Notes: generated by a model from the letters alone, not told the origin. A stretch of 64,000 nt of DNA from Carposina sasakii (GCA_014607495.2 CP053160.1:11842001-11906000); one strand, 5' to 3'; positions 33,471 to 47,017 are shown, counted from the first letter of the stretch. A program made the numbers and translations.

Positions 33471-33665
33471 TACGAATACTGACTACTATAGTCGTATTAA
33501 GAAAACAAATCTAGGTATCATGTATGCATACACGGCCGAGTTCCTGAAATGGGGCCAGAACAGCAGTCTCATAAAGGAGACCATACAGCCATGCTTAGTT
33601 ATTGCCGAGTCACACAGTGACTAGTGACACAAGCTTATCGCCAGAGAGAATACTCGAGTTTCTTA

Positions 33666-33880
33666 AGGTATGATTCCGAGCTAAGCAGCACGCTGCACTG
33701 CCGCCGCTGCATTGCCGCCGCTGCATTGCTGCCGCAGCAATACTGGACCGCATACATTATCTACACATTTATATGAGAGTATATTATTCCGAGCTACGCA
33801 GCAATGTCGCGGCAGCACTGCAGTGGCAGCACTAAAAAGGCTAGCGATGCAGCTCGGAAGCTTAGTTCGGAATCATACCT
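33666..33880. mobile_element. PIF/Harbinger-like MITE, 215 bp, with TTA target duplication
   Basis: The termini AGGTATGATTCCGAGCTAAG and (reverse complement of the right end) AGGTATGATTCCGAACTAAG are near-identical inverted repeats. TTA flanks both sides (33663-33665 and 33881-33883), matching the TWA duplication typical of PIF/Harbinger. The interior has GC-rich GCCGCCGCTGCATT repeats and a second pair of inverted TCCGAGCT words. It encodes nothing. Confidence 0.7.
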
Positions 33881-33883
33881 TTA

Positions 33884-36800
33884 ATCGACTCTTACAAGCA
33901 TGGAAGGAGATGCTGCTGATGTATTCTACGCTGCCTATTTGATAGTATGAATAGAATAATCCTTGATTGCAATCCTAATGATGATTGGGAAGAAATATAA
34001 CATTTTCAATTTGGTTTTAGAGGTAGTAGCTGTAGATGTAGGTACATAATAGAGTAGATGTAGTTATATAATAAATAACACAGCCGTGTGTATATATATG
34101 TATTAATATTGGTACATATTGCTTTTTATTGTGAAGTTCATGTTAAAGTTTGGGATATGTAGCGTTTTGTAGTTTCTCTAGAATATTCGTGTGTGTGGAA
34201 TTGCACAGGTTTACCCTGTTGTAGTAACAATTTCGCTCTTTACTTGCTTGGCTTGCTGGAAGAGATCTCTGGTTTATCCCGAAGGAAAGCAAGATAAGCT
34301 TACAGCCATTGTACATGCATCTCTTCTTTAATGTTGTATGCCATATATCTTTTTGTGTATGTGCATTGCACACGCAAGAATAAAGTAATCAAAGAACTTA
34401 TCTACCAGAAAACATCACTTTACGGAAATCGCCATTTACAAATAATTTTTGATTTTCACAAGAAAAGAAGAAAATAATATGATGTAGTGTGGTCATAGTC
34501 TATAGTCATCTATATGCAAATTTATTTTTAAAATATCTACACGTTTTAGAATTAGGTAACTTAACTACTATCATAAAGTCGAAATACATTAAAGACATCC
34601 GCTGTCCATACAATACAAGTTGGTTGATTGAACTTTTTTGTATAAAAAGTTATCTATAATATAAAAATGAATCGCTAAATGTGTTGGTAAGAGCGAATCT
34701 CGAGAACGGCTGAACCAATTTCGCTAATTCTTTTTTAGCGTATTCCTTGAAGCACAGGGGTGGTTCTAACGGAGAGAAAAATTTAAAAAATGCCTGAAAA
34801 TGTCTACAACATTCCTTTTCTACATTCCCATTGAAACAATTTGTTCGAAATTTGAAAGTCCGGGAAGGCAAAACATTTGGGGTGACGTTAGTTCAAAGGC
34901 ATGGGACAGGACAACGTCTGTCAGGTCCGCTAGTAAGATATAAAATAGGTGATTTTTTGGCGATTGCTGAGTAGGTCCCATAATAAAAGTTAATCTTTAT
35001 GATGGTAGTTGCTTGCTTAGTCCTGCGAGCTTGTAAGTATTACAAAAAAAAATCGCCCCATAGGTATACGATGAAATTGAATATCCTGCCTATCTCGAAA
35101 TAACTTGTCATTGCAGTACATTAAACTTGACTTACCTGTTCACCATATTTATTGGATTTATATTCCACAAAGAAATCTTTTGAGGTTCGTATTACAATAT
35201 GGGACTGTATATTTGAATATCTTCAAGCCCACTAAACCTTTTCGCAAAGTATCAAAAAGGTTTATTCGAAAAATGTTACAGCAATTTTTTTCCTCCACGC
35301 GCTGAATGACAGTGAAATCATATCATCAGTAGGTACCAGGCCAGTATATTTATATACACTTACCTACTGGTGAGTAAAAGGCAACTTTTCAGGATTTGTT
35401 GATACTTATGCTTATCAAAGGCGCATGCATAACTGCACCTTCATTTAGGTCTGATTTTTCAATAGACAGATAGAATCAATGGATGTATCAGTGTGTTTCT
35501 CTAAAACTTGATCAAGATACAGACAGTATTAACTACATCATTTTAATACACCAATCTGATTATTGAAAAGCGGTGTGGATAAAATTTATGTTTTTTTTTG
35601 TAAAATTACAAAAAAAAGTTATACAAGTTGCTATTAAATCATTGAAGTACATTACATTATGTACACACTGTAGAGTAGGTAGGTACCTACTTATTCTGTG
35701 ATACTAGTTCTTTGAAAAATAAACATAAAGTCACAACACACAATAAGCATGGCATAAATAAGTAAATAAAAATCTATACTGTACCAATAAAGGCATTTTA
35801 TTATTTTTCTCTTAAATCCGTAAAACCTGACATAAAACCAATTATAAACTCAGTCATTCTGCTTACAATAAAACTAGAGTGTCAGTCTGTGATTTCGAAA
35901 TAAAACCATTTTACTATCATCGCACAGGTTCAAAACTCGAACTTACACTGAAAAAGTTTTTATCCACATGTCTGTTTGTCATTCACATGTATCAGAAATT
36001 ACCTTTACTTGATGAGAGTATAACTTTTACATAAATGTTGCCATTATCATCTACTACACCCATTAGACCATAATACATCTGTCAACAGTATACTGCGAGA
36101 GCTGTTTACATATTACCACCCATTTTACTTAAAAACAGTAGGAACCGCTCAGCTTTGCACTTGAGTGAGCGTACAAACAAGCAAATGACGCGTCGCACTC
36201 ACCTACACTAACTATGTATATTACACAAGTGAAAAGCGTCGCATATCTATGTACTCATACGCATGCAAAACTATAAGGTAAGCAAGACCCTTTTTACGCA
36301 CTGTATCTCTATCCACTCGCAATCAAAATCAATGAGATAAGACAGCGTGACCTTAGCGTTACGGGCTATCGAGAGTTTCGTGCTTGCCCCATTGAGCGTA
36401 GGCTGCGCGTATACAACTTCCTTTATATGCTGAACTCACTTATGTGGGTATATTTTATTAACGAAGTCGCGGGACTCAGTTAGTTTTAATACTAAAATTG
36501 TCAATACCAACAGAAGTTCGTAAAAGGATAATAAATAACGCTCGGCTCTATCAATGAAATGGAAGACAATTTGATGGCGATTTTACGAGGACTAAAATGT
36601 GACCTTTCATCGAGAAAGCAGATCCTTAAACTATTAATATTTTATGATGTACTGTTTGATATTAATCTTCTCTGATTGTAAAAGGCAGTGATGCCCCAAT
36701 TTTATTATATTCTACTTATTCTTTTACGACTTATTGATATAGTTAAATACGTAAACAATTAAATTTTTTAAGGAACAAGTAAAGTAACTATCTAGGAATT

Positions 36801-37727
36801 GAATGTCATATTGAATTAGCTCATATTAAAATCTTAAAAAATTACTACTTTTATTTTGCTTGCCCCGACCTAGGTAACCTGAATAGGACTATAAAGTCTA
36901 AGAATAATAAGATTGTAATTTAAAACTGACAATGCAATTTTTATATTATGTGGTGCATTAAGTTATAAAATGAATGGCGCTTGAAAAGCGGCAATAGGCT
37001 CACCCCTTTATTATGTGGAAGGCTGATGGGTAAAAAATTGCACACTTCTGCCCCTTTTATGGGATAATGAGCATAACTGTACGTATGATAGTTAATAAAA
37101 AAGGGACGAAAAACGCTAAAAATGATAGATCTTCTGCGCATCGTGATCTTCGTATGAAGCTTTCCTAAAAGAGTTGCTGGAAGGAAGTTGATTTATTACG
37201 TGCTTCATCTTAAGACAGATATTTAATTAGCTGTCGATGATGGATCTTATGTTCTTGCTTGTGTCCAAGCTTTCCTAAACAGATAATGTTATAAACTGTA
37301 TGTATAGGTAAAAAGTAATTTTATATAATTATTTGATAAGGTGACAATAAATAGCATGACATGGCAAGTAAGCTGAATAATACAATTTGTGTGTAGCCAT
37401 TATTTTAAGCAGCTGTAATATGTACCTACTACCTAGCATGTCGGAGACGACTAAATGTTGAGATGTAGACATTTTAACCTACACCTTTCAAATGTACCAC
37501 ATTTAATGATGGATCATCAATGAACTCACTTAATTAGATTATCTTTCTGATTCCTCACCCTACTGACAATAAACCATTTTATTTAGTTTTTTATTAATCC
37601 TGTTTAGGGTTAATTTAATTTATTTTTGTTAAAAGTTAGTTTTAACCTTTTGACAAACTAGCAGCCGCCGCCTATAAGCTCGTCAGTGAAAATCGGTATA
37701 GTTATTGAATTGTTGTATTTTAGTAAG
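33884..37727. other. Intergenic, no gene recognised
   Basis: AT-rich with short frames only. A less AT-rich, CpG-containing patch at about 36120-36430 has no recognised coding or repeat match inside the window. Confidence 0.55.
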
Positions 37728-38321
37728 GGCCGATTTTTCCAAACGTCAGATAGCCTATGAGAAGTTTAAAGTTGATGCTGCCTTTCTGGGGGTTAATTTT
37801 TGAAAAATTTCGAGTTGGAAGGAAGCCGAAACGGAACCGTTGTAGACGCTCAGAACAAAGCAATAATTACTTTCTTCTTCAGCCTATTGCAGTCCACTGC
37901 TGGACGTAGGACTACCTCAGGGCACGCCACACGTCAGAGGTTTTGCCCATAGTACCACGCTCTGGGTAGGCGGTGTGATTTTTAGACTATGTTGTCAGTA
38001 CGGGAGGCGCTCCTGCCCACCTCCCGGAAACCCTTAATCGCCTCGTACGATACCCACGGTCAGGCAGGGGTGGTACAAACTCTACTCTGTCGGCACCACG
38101 CGGCTAATTTCTATCATATCAATTCTATCATACTCGCGACCACTATACCTTAATACTCCGGGGGTAAGTAAATATTGCTTCGTACCGCGTTTCGTTAACA
38201 GTTCGTTAGTGGTTGCGTTTCGGCTCAAAATTTTTAGGGAATTGCCCCCCTGATAATGATAGAGACAGCGTCAACTTTATTCTTTAGATACGCCAGATAT
38301 GACGTTTGGATAAATCAGCCG
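37728..38321 (-). mobile_element. TIR element, family D, most complete copy with long inverted ends
   Basis: Arms of about 55 bp (37728-37780 and 38265-38321) are inverted repeats sharing GATTTWTCCAAACGTCA and AAAGTTGAYGCTG. Inside are the GGGGGNNAATT subterminal words and the ACGAACTGTTAACGAAACGC block. A SINE-1 copy (37873-38106, -) replaces or interrupts the middle. An end related to these arms is seen at 2321-2390. Confidence 0.65.
37873..38106 (-). repeat. SINE-1 copy inside the family D element
   Basis: Reverse-complement SINE-1: TATTGCAGTCCACTGCTGGA, CATAGTACCACGCTCTGGGT, CCGGAAACCCTTAATCGCCT, GTCGGCACCACGCGGC. Confidence 0.75.
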
Positions 38322-38754
38322 TTAGTTAGATTTTTAACTACTTAAGAACGAAATGAAAGAGATCACTTTGATGACCCTTGACCCTTTCCTACTGGCATAT
38401 GGCCAACTGAAATGTAGGCCAAATAAAAAATGCATCTTGATGATGTTAGCATAATGCCCATGCTGGGAATGACGTGTCGACTTTTTTATGTTTGTTTTGT
38501 TTGTTTTTCCGCCGGTTCAACACCGTGTTAGCACATTATAAGTAGCGTGGTAGAAGGTTATAAAACTTGTCCTTGGTTATTTTTGCGACTTTTTATGGCT
38601 TTTGCTTTTACTTTGTTTTTGTTTAGCTAAAAGCTAGCCTCATATATCTCCAGCGATTTTAAAAATTACAATGATTGTGCCAAATTTTTCCATATTTGGA
38701 ATTTTAGCTATATGTATGTCTTGTACATACATATATATGATGTATTATAAATAT

Positions 38755-38900
38755 ATACATAAAATCCCGCTTTTTTCCTGGAGAGGTAGGCAGAGATCAC
38801 GGATCTCCACTTGCTACGGTCCTAACACATCTCTTTCGCTTCACTTACTTTCATGATATCTTTCATACACGCTCGTCAGTTTAGGGTACTCTTGTCTAGG
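38755..38900 (+). repeat. Dispersed Lepidoptera-type repeat
   Basis: TACATAAAATCCCGCTTTTT, GAGGTAGGCAGAGATCACGG and TTTAGGGTACTCTTG share blocks with 28010-28110 (ATCACGCCTCTTTTCCGGAG). A short non-coding repeat; family not identified. Confidence 0.5.
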
Positions 38901-39020
38901 GTATGCAAAACCTAATTTAATAAAGACAATATTTACATAACGATAGAGACCGATAATTTAATTGATATATTCATTAAGCAATTTACTCACGATCCATTTG
39001 ATACGGGCTAAATTAAATTG

Positions 39021-39275
39021 GCCGCATGGTGCCGGCAGAGTAGAGTTTGTACCACCCCTGTCTGCCCGTGGGTATCGTACGAGGCGATCAAGGGTTTTCG
39101 GGAGGTGGGCAGCAGCGCTTCCCGTACTGACAACATAGTCCGAAAATCACACTGCGGTCACCAACCCGCCTGCCTAGAGTGGTGACTATGGGCAAAACCC
39201 TCCTGTGGCAGTAGCCTTGTGGCATGCCCTGGGGGAGGCCTACGTCCAGCAGTGGACTGCAATAGGAAGAAGAAG
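39021..39275 (+). mobile_element. SINE-1 insertion with perfect 11-bp duplication
   Basis: AAATTAAATTG is repeated at 39010-39020 and 39276-39286. The copy starts GCCGCATGGTGCCGGCAGAG, the longest 5' end in the window, and ends GGACTGCAATAGGAAGAAGA. With the start GCCGCATGGTGCCGGCAGAG it is the best reference copy here. Confidence 0.85.
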
Positions 39276-39286
39276 AAATTAAATTG

Positions 39287-42066
39287 AAAAGTAGTTTAGT
39301 AATTAGGTAATTACCAAAATAAGTGAATTTAAGGCAGTAGTATTAAGTAAATTTATGTAGGGAATTTATGCACGCCGACTTTTTATAAACTAAATAAAAA
39401 CATGATAATAAAGTACTTAAGTAGATAATATTATTAATAATACTTAAGTAGGTAACTAGAACCATGTTTAGAGTCCGTTGGAATATACCTAATTAAAATA
39501 ACATGTAGGTAACATTACTAACATCGTGATGTAAAATCAGAGTACTAAGAACCTGATAGGTGCAGACAAGCGTGTGGCACTGAACAAGCTTTTATACTCT
39601 ACTAATAATGTGAATACATTCAATTACATATTTTTTATTTAGGGTAGATTGTTCAATAGTACCACTTAAATTTGCTACACTTCGATTATGTTTGTCACTT
39701 TTGTCGAATATAAGAATTACTAATAGTTATTTTTTTATTTTAAAAGAACTTAAAACTTCCCTAGGCACTTGCATATCAAGCTTGGCCTACATACTCCGTC
39801 CGTGCTAATCTTGAAAAACAAAGGGAGTATAATATTTTGCCGCCATACAGCCAAGATGATTAAAACTTTGATATTTAGAATCTCAGCCAGAAGACATTAT
39901 AGGAGATTTTACCTGAGCACTTACAAACACGAATTTAAAAAATATTAAAATCTTCTCATAAGTTCCATCCCGAAATTAAGTATTTTTATTCCAAAACAAG
40001 TTTTTTATTCAATATAATTATGTAGGTATCGATTGCCAGAAGTCCAAACTCATTTGTAAACAATTGTCATCCAACAATAAAATTATAACTCCGAATCCAG
40101 ACTAATGACAACAGACTGTACTACTTATACCCAGCCTTTGTTTCATCAAATGCAGCTATTTTAAGTACTCTCAGTACAATCTTGACCAGCTTACTTTGAC
40201 CCCTGAAGCAATATCTGTGGTATGCTACGAGAGACCTGTCATTTGTGGAACTTACTCGTTAGGGCCTCGAGGGGTCTTCAGAAATGCAGTTGTAGCGAAA
40301 AAGGTCGTTCTAAAAAGATTTGTCTTGTTGTCTTGCTTAACCCGGTGGTAGTTTCATTATAAGAGGTTATACTTTCATCAACAGATATAAAGTCTATTTT
40401 TCATTATCTATTGTTGTTGTTATTTCCTGACCTAATGATTTACAGACACCGCACAACCGAGATATCATAGGAATCTGGTAATATGTTTTGTTTCCTGTGC
40501 TGATGCGGGGCTTGACTAGAATACATCAGCCGCTTCTCCTTCCGTGCGTAGCTTATGAGTAGACTAAAGGGCATTCTCTCAGGCGATAAGCTAGCAACTT
40601 GTCACTGAAAATCTATCCCTTATGCTAAACGTGGCTGAGGGACCTCCCTTATGACCATACAGTTCTGGCTATCCCATTCCAGCTGTATATTTAGGTATAT
40701 CTCTGGAAGAGTATAGGAAAACACTAAGGAAGCATTTCCCGAAAGCCCCTTTCACAGGAACTGGAATAATAGGAATTCTAAAATTCCATTTAAAGCCACT
40801 TGTTAGACATTGCTCAATCCACTCTAATGTAAAACAGGAGTTCTAAGCAAAAAATAGCCCACTGTGTACTCGCTTTACTACCGAAGTCAATAAATGCTCG
40901 ACATCGCTTTTGACGTTGAGTCAGGTGTCTGTTGACCCGTGTCACTGAAACTAAGCTGGGTCACGCTTATGCGTTAATTTCTATATGCGAAGTATATTTC
41001 CTGCTTTGTTTTTACGAGTATGTTCAAATGTGAGGTTGTTGTCGCTCTCTGACTTCGACGTAGATAAATAAATCGATGCTCAAATTTCTTAACCACAAAT
41101 ATTTTATTTTATTAAATCTTAATATATATAAATCTCCTGTCACGATGTTTGTCCGCGATGGACTCTTAAACTACTTCGATTTTAAATTAAATTGGCACAC
41201 CGTGAGCTCTGGTCCAACTTGAGAGATAGGATAGCTTAGAGTCGCGTATTGCAAATAAATAAATTGACAGATGCTCAAATTCTAACAGATGTCGATACTT
41301 TTCGACACAATAGAAATACGTGTCATTTATCAATTTATTCAATATTCTATATATAGTAAATGTAAACCAGCGTTTTTAGAAATTTATTGATAATGTTCAA
41401 TGTTAAACATTGATTGAAATAATTCAATGTTTAATCGGCACAAAGTGACACATTTTTTATTGTAATAGTGGCAAGGTAATGTATCTTGATTGATTTTATT
41501 ATGTCAAACATGGCTGTAGCCTCTCCTTTATGATATTGAAGGGTTGGCTACCCCATTTCGGGAACATACCCGTGTTCGACAATGATTTAAAAAAATACCG
41601 CTTAGCTATACCCGAGGTTGGGGTCAGACAGGCAGCCGGTAGTAGAAAAAAACGCCAAATTCATTTCCAAATAAACGCCCTAAATAATGGGATAAGGGCA
41701 GGAAGAACATAACATATTATAATGTTAAATAAATATAGGTAACATAAGACCTAAGTAAGTGACTATATAGGTATAACATATATCACAATTTTTTATAACG
41801 CAATTCCAACCTTAGGTAGGTATATCATTGTGAAAGGGGTAATAATATTCGGTTTCTGTTGGCAAAAGGATGTGAAAAAGTGTAACGAATCGAAAGGAAA
41901 GCTTTCCTTTTATTTGGATACCAATTGAGACTGAAAGGTTGGTGATATCGTTATGATAAAAGAATACGATATATTGAACGCACAATTCTATGAAAGCTTT
42001 GCTATGAATCGAATGAATCAATGGATAAATTCGTTACTTTTTTATATTTTGTTACAACTATACGCT
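39287..42066. other. Intergenic with SINE-3 fragments
   Basis: No gene recognised. A SINE-3 copy lies at 40498-40705 (GTGCTGATGCGGGGCTTGAC to CTATCCCATTCCAGCTGTAT) and a SINE-3 end at about 41505-41585 (GGTTGGCTACCCCATTTCGG). Confidence 0.55.
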
Positions 42067-42597
42067 AGGGTATATGCATGAATTTTGTTATTTCATTTTT
42101 ATATTCTACGTAAAAAGTGAATAGAGTTTGCCCTTGGAATGGCATATCTAACTTTAACCGTTTTGGATTTACAGCAATTCAAAAATACGAACCGGCAAAA
42201 TGTTTTTAAAATGCTCTGTTTGCTCCATACTAAAATGGCAAAGATTTTGACGTCATAGTAGACAACCGTCTCAAATTAGTATGGGGAAAAAAAATGCATT
42301 CTTATTTTATAAACGTAATATTTTATATTTTGTGTATTGTTGTTAATAAAAATTGTTTATTAATAGGTGCAGATATCAATAAAGTATTTATTAATACAAT
42401 GGGATAATTCAAAATATGGATAAAATTGTATGTTTTTACTCCTTTTATGTTGTAAATTTATTTCGTTAAATTTTTCAAACTTTTAAACTCCTGTAACTTT
42501 GGTATTTACTAACCGATTGATGTTATTTTTGCACTATTAGGTTTGCCTCTTGAATAAAATATAAAAAATCTGTTTTTGTATCAGACGCGTATTCCCT
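42067..42597 (-). mobile_element. TIR element, family C, 531 bp
   Basis: The ends AGGGTATATGC and GCGTATTCCCT form an imperfect inverted pair. The interior matches the element at 54242-54974 in reverse: CAAGGGCAAACT..., CCAAAACGGTTAAAGTTAGA and CCAAAGTTACAGGAGTTTAA on the minus strand. No coding capacity. Confidence 0.7.
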
Positions 42598-44584
42598 ATT
42601 GGGGAAAGCTGAGTACTTTTTTATGTAGGTAAGTACTAGCTAAATTTTTTTAATGGTTACTTGTAACAATTGACTCATTGAGAATTCTGTTCACTATAAT
42701 TATGTTGAACAATCATGATAAATACACAAATCTCTCAGGAAATGGTGGAAATTCATGTGGCTGATGGCTCACCGTTCCTACTTCATTTCCTTTTTAAGCA
42801 TTTTATTTCTTAAGTACTAAAAAAGGTGTACAAAACCTTTTGTCAACAAATTCAAGGAGCGCTTTCTAGACGTCACTTGACACGTCTTGAATATAAAGGT
42901 CAAGTAACAGGTTCACTCGTTGAGTAGCGAGCTGAAATTATGTATAAGAAATCTTTACTACTTTATCACCCCTGTCAACCAAATAGAGAAAATCATGAAA
43001 TAAAAATACGAAAATATTCAATTTAATAAACCTGAAGATCACAATGTAGCCTATGCAGTACAGTGTGATCCATTTACTGGATAATATTAAAATTAACAAC
43101 TTAATATTCAGACACTTTGCAAGATAATAACCTAGTTTCAAACTACGATTCCTCATGACTTGAGTCGTCATGCAACGAAATACATAGATAGTGCTAAAGA
43201 TGTATCACACCGAGGCATTCAAATCACTATAACAAACATATCTCACAAGTTTTGGCTTATTATAAAATTGAACGTGAATCCACGCGAGTTCGAGCACACA
43301 AACTTATGCCTGTGACATCTTTATACGTAGTATTAAATCGTAATAAGGCTTGTAGTTGGAGTTTCCAACTTTGGCCGTATGCAGAGTCCTTTCACGAGAA
43401 GTTTACTCAACTGGAAGCCGGCCTAGTAAATTGTTAATGGAATTGACTTGAATTTTCAGTATATAAATTTCAAAGATGCTGTTACACCTTTAATATTCCA
43501 TGCTGAAGCTCACCTACATCTTCTTCCACGTTTATCATAGAACGCAGCTAAAGAAGTCTGGCAATGAGTAAATAATTTGCCATGGATTTGTCACAGATGC
43601 CTATCTGTTTCCATGTGATATACGTAACAAATATGGTAAACATAGACGTAAGATCTCTTCCCAGACCCTGCCAACCCCATTTTAGGCATAGAATTCTGAC
43701 AACATTTACATTTTTAAACTTCATTTAAGATACCTACTAGGAATGCGCTATAAAACCACAATTACCATAAAACTTCGATAAAATAAAACAATCTTTAAAT
43801 TAGATTTAAAAGTTTAATACTTTGCTGCAACCTAACAAAATAAATTGCTTCCTCGCTTCATTGATTCAAAGCTTTCTAGCAAACTATATAACAGCTAACA
43901 TAATATGAACAGCAATTTATGATCAAGTTTGATATTTTAAAGATATTTTACCCATAGAAAAATAATTAGGCGTAGTAGGAAATAAATCCTGTGCTGATAT
44001 GGGATATTTTGACAGGCAACTCAATAAATGTTTGTAATAATGAGATTTTATTAGTCGTTCAGGGATATAAACAATTTTGGAGCCATTTCCATTAACATTA
44101 AATCCATGTAAGAATCTGGTATAAGTTTCAGTGCATTACAAGAATCTGTGAACGTTCCGCCCTTGGTATTTGGAGCAAGTATTTAACTAGACATGCATGA
44201 CTATATAGGTACAATGGTATGTTATTGATAAGCTTGTATGAGTATTCATATGTAATCAGATTACATATGGATCTTCGTTCCATGCTCTAAATACCATGAA
44301 CCGGTGCTATAATTGTGTACCTAAAGTGTAAGCGTTTTACTGTACGGAACCCTAAAAAACGGAATCGTGTTACTAAGACTCTGCTGTCCTGTCTTTAGCT
44401 GTATTAAAGGTACAGTTGAAATTGTCATATATGATGTAGTTCTGTTGCTGCTATAAAATCAAATGCTAAAAGCAGAAGTGACTCTATACCTAATAATTAT
44501 TTAGAAAGCATTTAAACTATATTATATTATTTAAACTATAATATATCTGTTAGAGATAAGGTCGACTTTGTACATTATTTTTAT
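42598..44584. other. Intergenic, no gene recognised
   Basis: AT-rich, with no motif-bearing frame and no convincing repeat copy beyond short fragments. Confidence 0.5.
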
Positions 44585-44968
44585 TATTATATTCACCACT
44601 GTAAAATTGCTGCCTTGTCAGTGTTTTACATGATACACTTTGGAGAGTGTGCGTGGGAACTTCACCATACTAGACGCAGACTAGCGTATCACCCTTATAT
44701 TGTTGATATCCCACCCATCCGCTCAAAACGTTATGCTAACTCATTTGTAATACGAACGACTAAGGAGTGGAATGCACTTCCTGCCGATGTATTTCCCGAG
44801 GACTACAACATTGGTCTCTTTAAAGCTAGAGTGAATAGGCACTTTCTAGGCAAATATGTACCACATAGGCATCTTGCTTAACATCAGGCATGATGGCGGT
44901 CAAATGTTTGCTTAGCTAATTGTAAAAAAATATATCTTTATGTTTTCTGTGTACAATAAAGAATTTTG
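44585..44968 (+). mobile_element. 5'-truncated jockey-type LINE 3' end
   Basis: An open frame ending at 44881 reads the C-terminus typical of jockey-clade reverse transcriptases: PPIRSKRYANSFVIRTTKEW, NALPADVF, LFKARVNRHFLGK. It is followed by a short 3' UTR and CAATAAAGAATTTT. The catalytic RT domain is absent. Confidence 0.75.
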
Positions 44969-45321
44969 CTATTAAATTCCGATCTTTAATAAGGATCTCT
45001 CATGACGAATTCAAAAAATACCTCAGAAATGCCAAGAATAATTTTATTTTCAGAGAGAAACTCCATTCGTTATTTTAAACGAGTTAGAAAATTAAGAATA
45101 ACGAGTACTAAATTTCAAAACATTTTACGGACTTTTCGCGCAAACCTCTGGATATTATGGCATAAATGCCAGACTAATTTTATTATCTGCTTATCTTTGG
45201 TTGAGCTAAATATTTTGGGTAAAGCTAATTATTTTATTTTAAGTTACGTACTGGCCATGTTTATATGTCAAGTACCTATAGAGTGTTTGTTGGAAATACT
45301 TACTTCTTTTATGAACCTATG

Positions 45322-45665
45322 ATGATGATCTCTGACCGTATTTCGGCCAAGGCGATCAATCTCTACGGAGATTGGCCAGGTACGCAGGAGATATTATAGT
45401 GAACAAGTGTGTGCGCAAACACAGATGTACTCTCTATTCCGTTAATCTCATAGTCCGATGGGACGGAAAGCCGACACGACCGGAGAGAGATCAGGCGCAG
45501 GACCAACAGTTTTACGTGCTTTCCGAGGCACGAGCTAAGTGACAATTTTTACAACATTAAAATCTGTACATGAAATAAATTCATTGGTACAGGCCCGTGA
45601 CTGGGATCGAACTTACGCCTCCGCTTTGAAGGTGCATGTCTTAACCACTGGGCTATCGCCGCTTA
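45322..45665 (-). mobile_element. tRNA-derived SINE
   Basis: Read on the minus strand, the head (about 45665-45590) has an A box TAGCCCAGTGGTTAAG and a B box AGTTCGATCCC, then a unique body and a CATCATCAT-type end at 45322. It is not a functional tRNA gene: the acceptor arm does not close and the sequence runs straight into the SINE body. Confidence 0.75.
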
Positions 45666-46547
45666 ACCTATATATAAAGTTTGTATGACATACTAACTTT
45701 ATAGACCTAACTACCTAATAGTTTTATGCACAAACGAATTTTAAGATTTCTTCGTGTAATTTTTTTATTCAGTAACTTTCCCAGTTTTCCCACTAAGCAA
45801 ATTCTGATCCAATTTGTTCACAAAGTATAATTTACATGAAAATTTTGTATCGAAGAATAAAGAGAAATTTTTAAACTGTGTAAAATATCTAAATAATATG
45901 CAACATAGTGGATTCTTACTCACATGTCAGGTTTCAATAACCTGCGTTGATTTACCGCAAGAGTCTTTTGATCACACTAGAGGCTTTAACTACCCTGCAA
46001 TATAATATGACGGTAAAGGCTCTGGTGTTATTCTCAATCGAATCGATATATCGATAGGAAGCCTTTCGGATAGGAAGCATGTTCGTCAAATCACGTGATG
46101 AAGTCTTACAAACTTTAGTAAACATTTGTTAAGAAACATACGATCACAATGTCAGAACATGTTTTCATGTTAGATAATGTTATTAAACATTTCTAAACTA
46201 GTTAACAAATTGTAAACTAAAATTAACAAATTGCCTAAAGAATCTAAAGCCGATTTTTCGGCTTAAAAGTCCTAAACCAATAAAGCTTTCATATAAGCAA
46301 ATTTCCTTCAGCAAAAACGATACAAGAGAGTTTTCGCGATTTACTACCTAGATTATATCAAAACTGTGTTTTTTTAATGCCTCAGAAGTGAATCTGATTT
46401 TTGCGAATTGAAACTGTGATTTTTAATGATTATGTCTATTTTACGATGATTATACCGAAAATGTGATGTCAGCAGACGACAAGGACCATGGATTCTTTAT
46501 GATATTCCGAAACTGTGATTTTAATGCTATCTTTTAATGCTTTCTTC

Positions 46548-46762
46548 TATGCTGCTCTGGGAGTAGTAATACGAATAAAAAAAGTATAATAAGACAGCTG
46601 CTTCTCTTCCCGGGCATACTGTACATGTCAGTAGACAAGAGGGTCTTGGTGTTTTGTAGGTGATGGGCTGACCACCTGTCACTACTAATCGAACATGTAC
46701 ATCTTAACTATCTACCCTCAAAATTGGCCAGAAGTGGCACCATGTAGTTCTATCGGCTTCTA
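46548..46762 (-). repeat. SINE-2 copy
   Basis: TATGCTGCTCTGGGAGTAGT, AGAGGGTCTTGGTGTTTTGT, GATGGGCTGACCACCTGTCA, GGCCAGAAGTGGCACCATGT: the minus-strand order of SINE-2. Confidence 0.65.
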
Positions 46763-46777
46763 TATTCTATCGGCAAT

Positions 46778-46930
46778 GTAAATTGAAGAAAATGTATCAA
46801 TGGTAGAAAATGTTTATTAACATTTTTAAACAACAGTGTGGCAGCACCTTTACGACAACCATGAAGCAGCGACAACCAACGTTGATGCAAAGCAATGTTA
46901 TATTTTCTAACCAATCTATTTGTAGAATAA
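46778..46930 (+). repeat. Direct repeat copy 1 flanking a LINE remnant
   Basis: AAATTGAAGAAAATGTATCA through CCAATCTATTTGTAGAATAA. A diverged second copy lies at 47829-47975. Between them is the LINE remnant at 47018-47690. Confidence 0.75.
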
Positions 46931-47017
46931 TACGTTTCTGTCCTCGGCCTATATGAAAAACTAATAAAAAAAATTCTACAACCGACATTTGGTGATATTA
47001 GTGTTTCAGTCTGCGGG

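Noticed and set aside
45590..45665. tRNA gene on the minus strand
   Set aside because: Good A and B boxes but no closed acceptor stem, and it continues into a SINE body.
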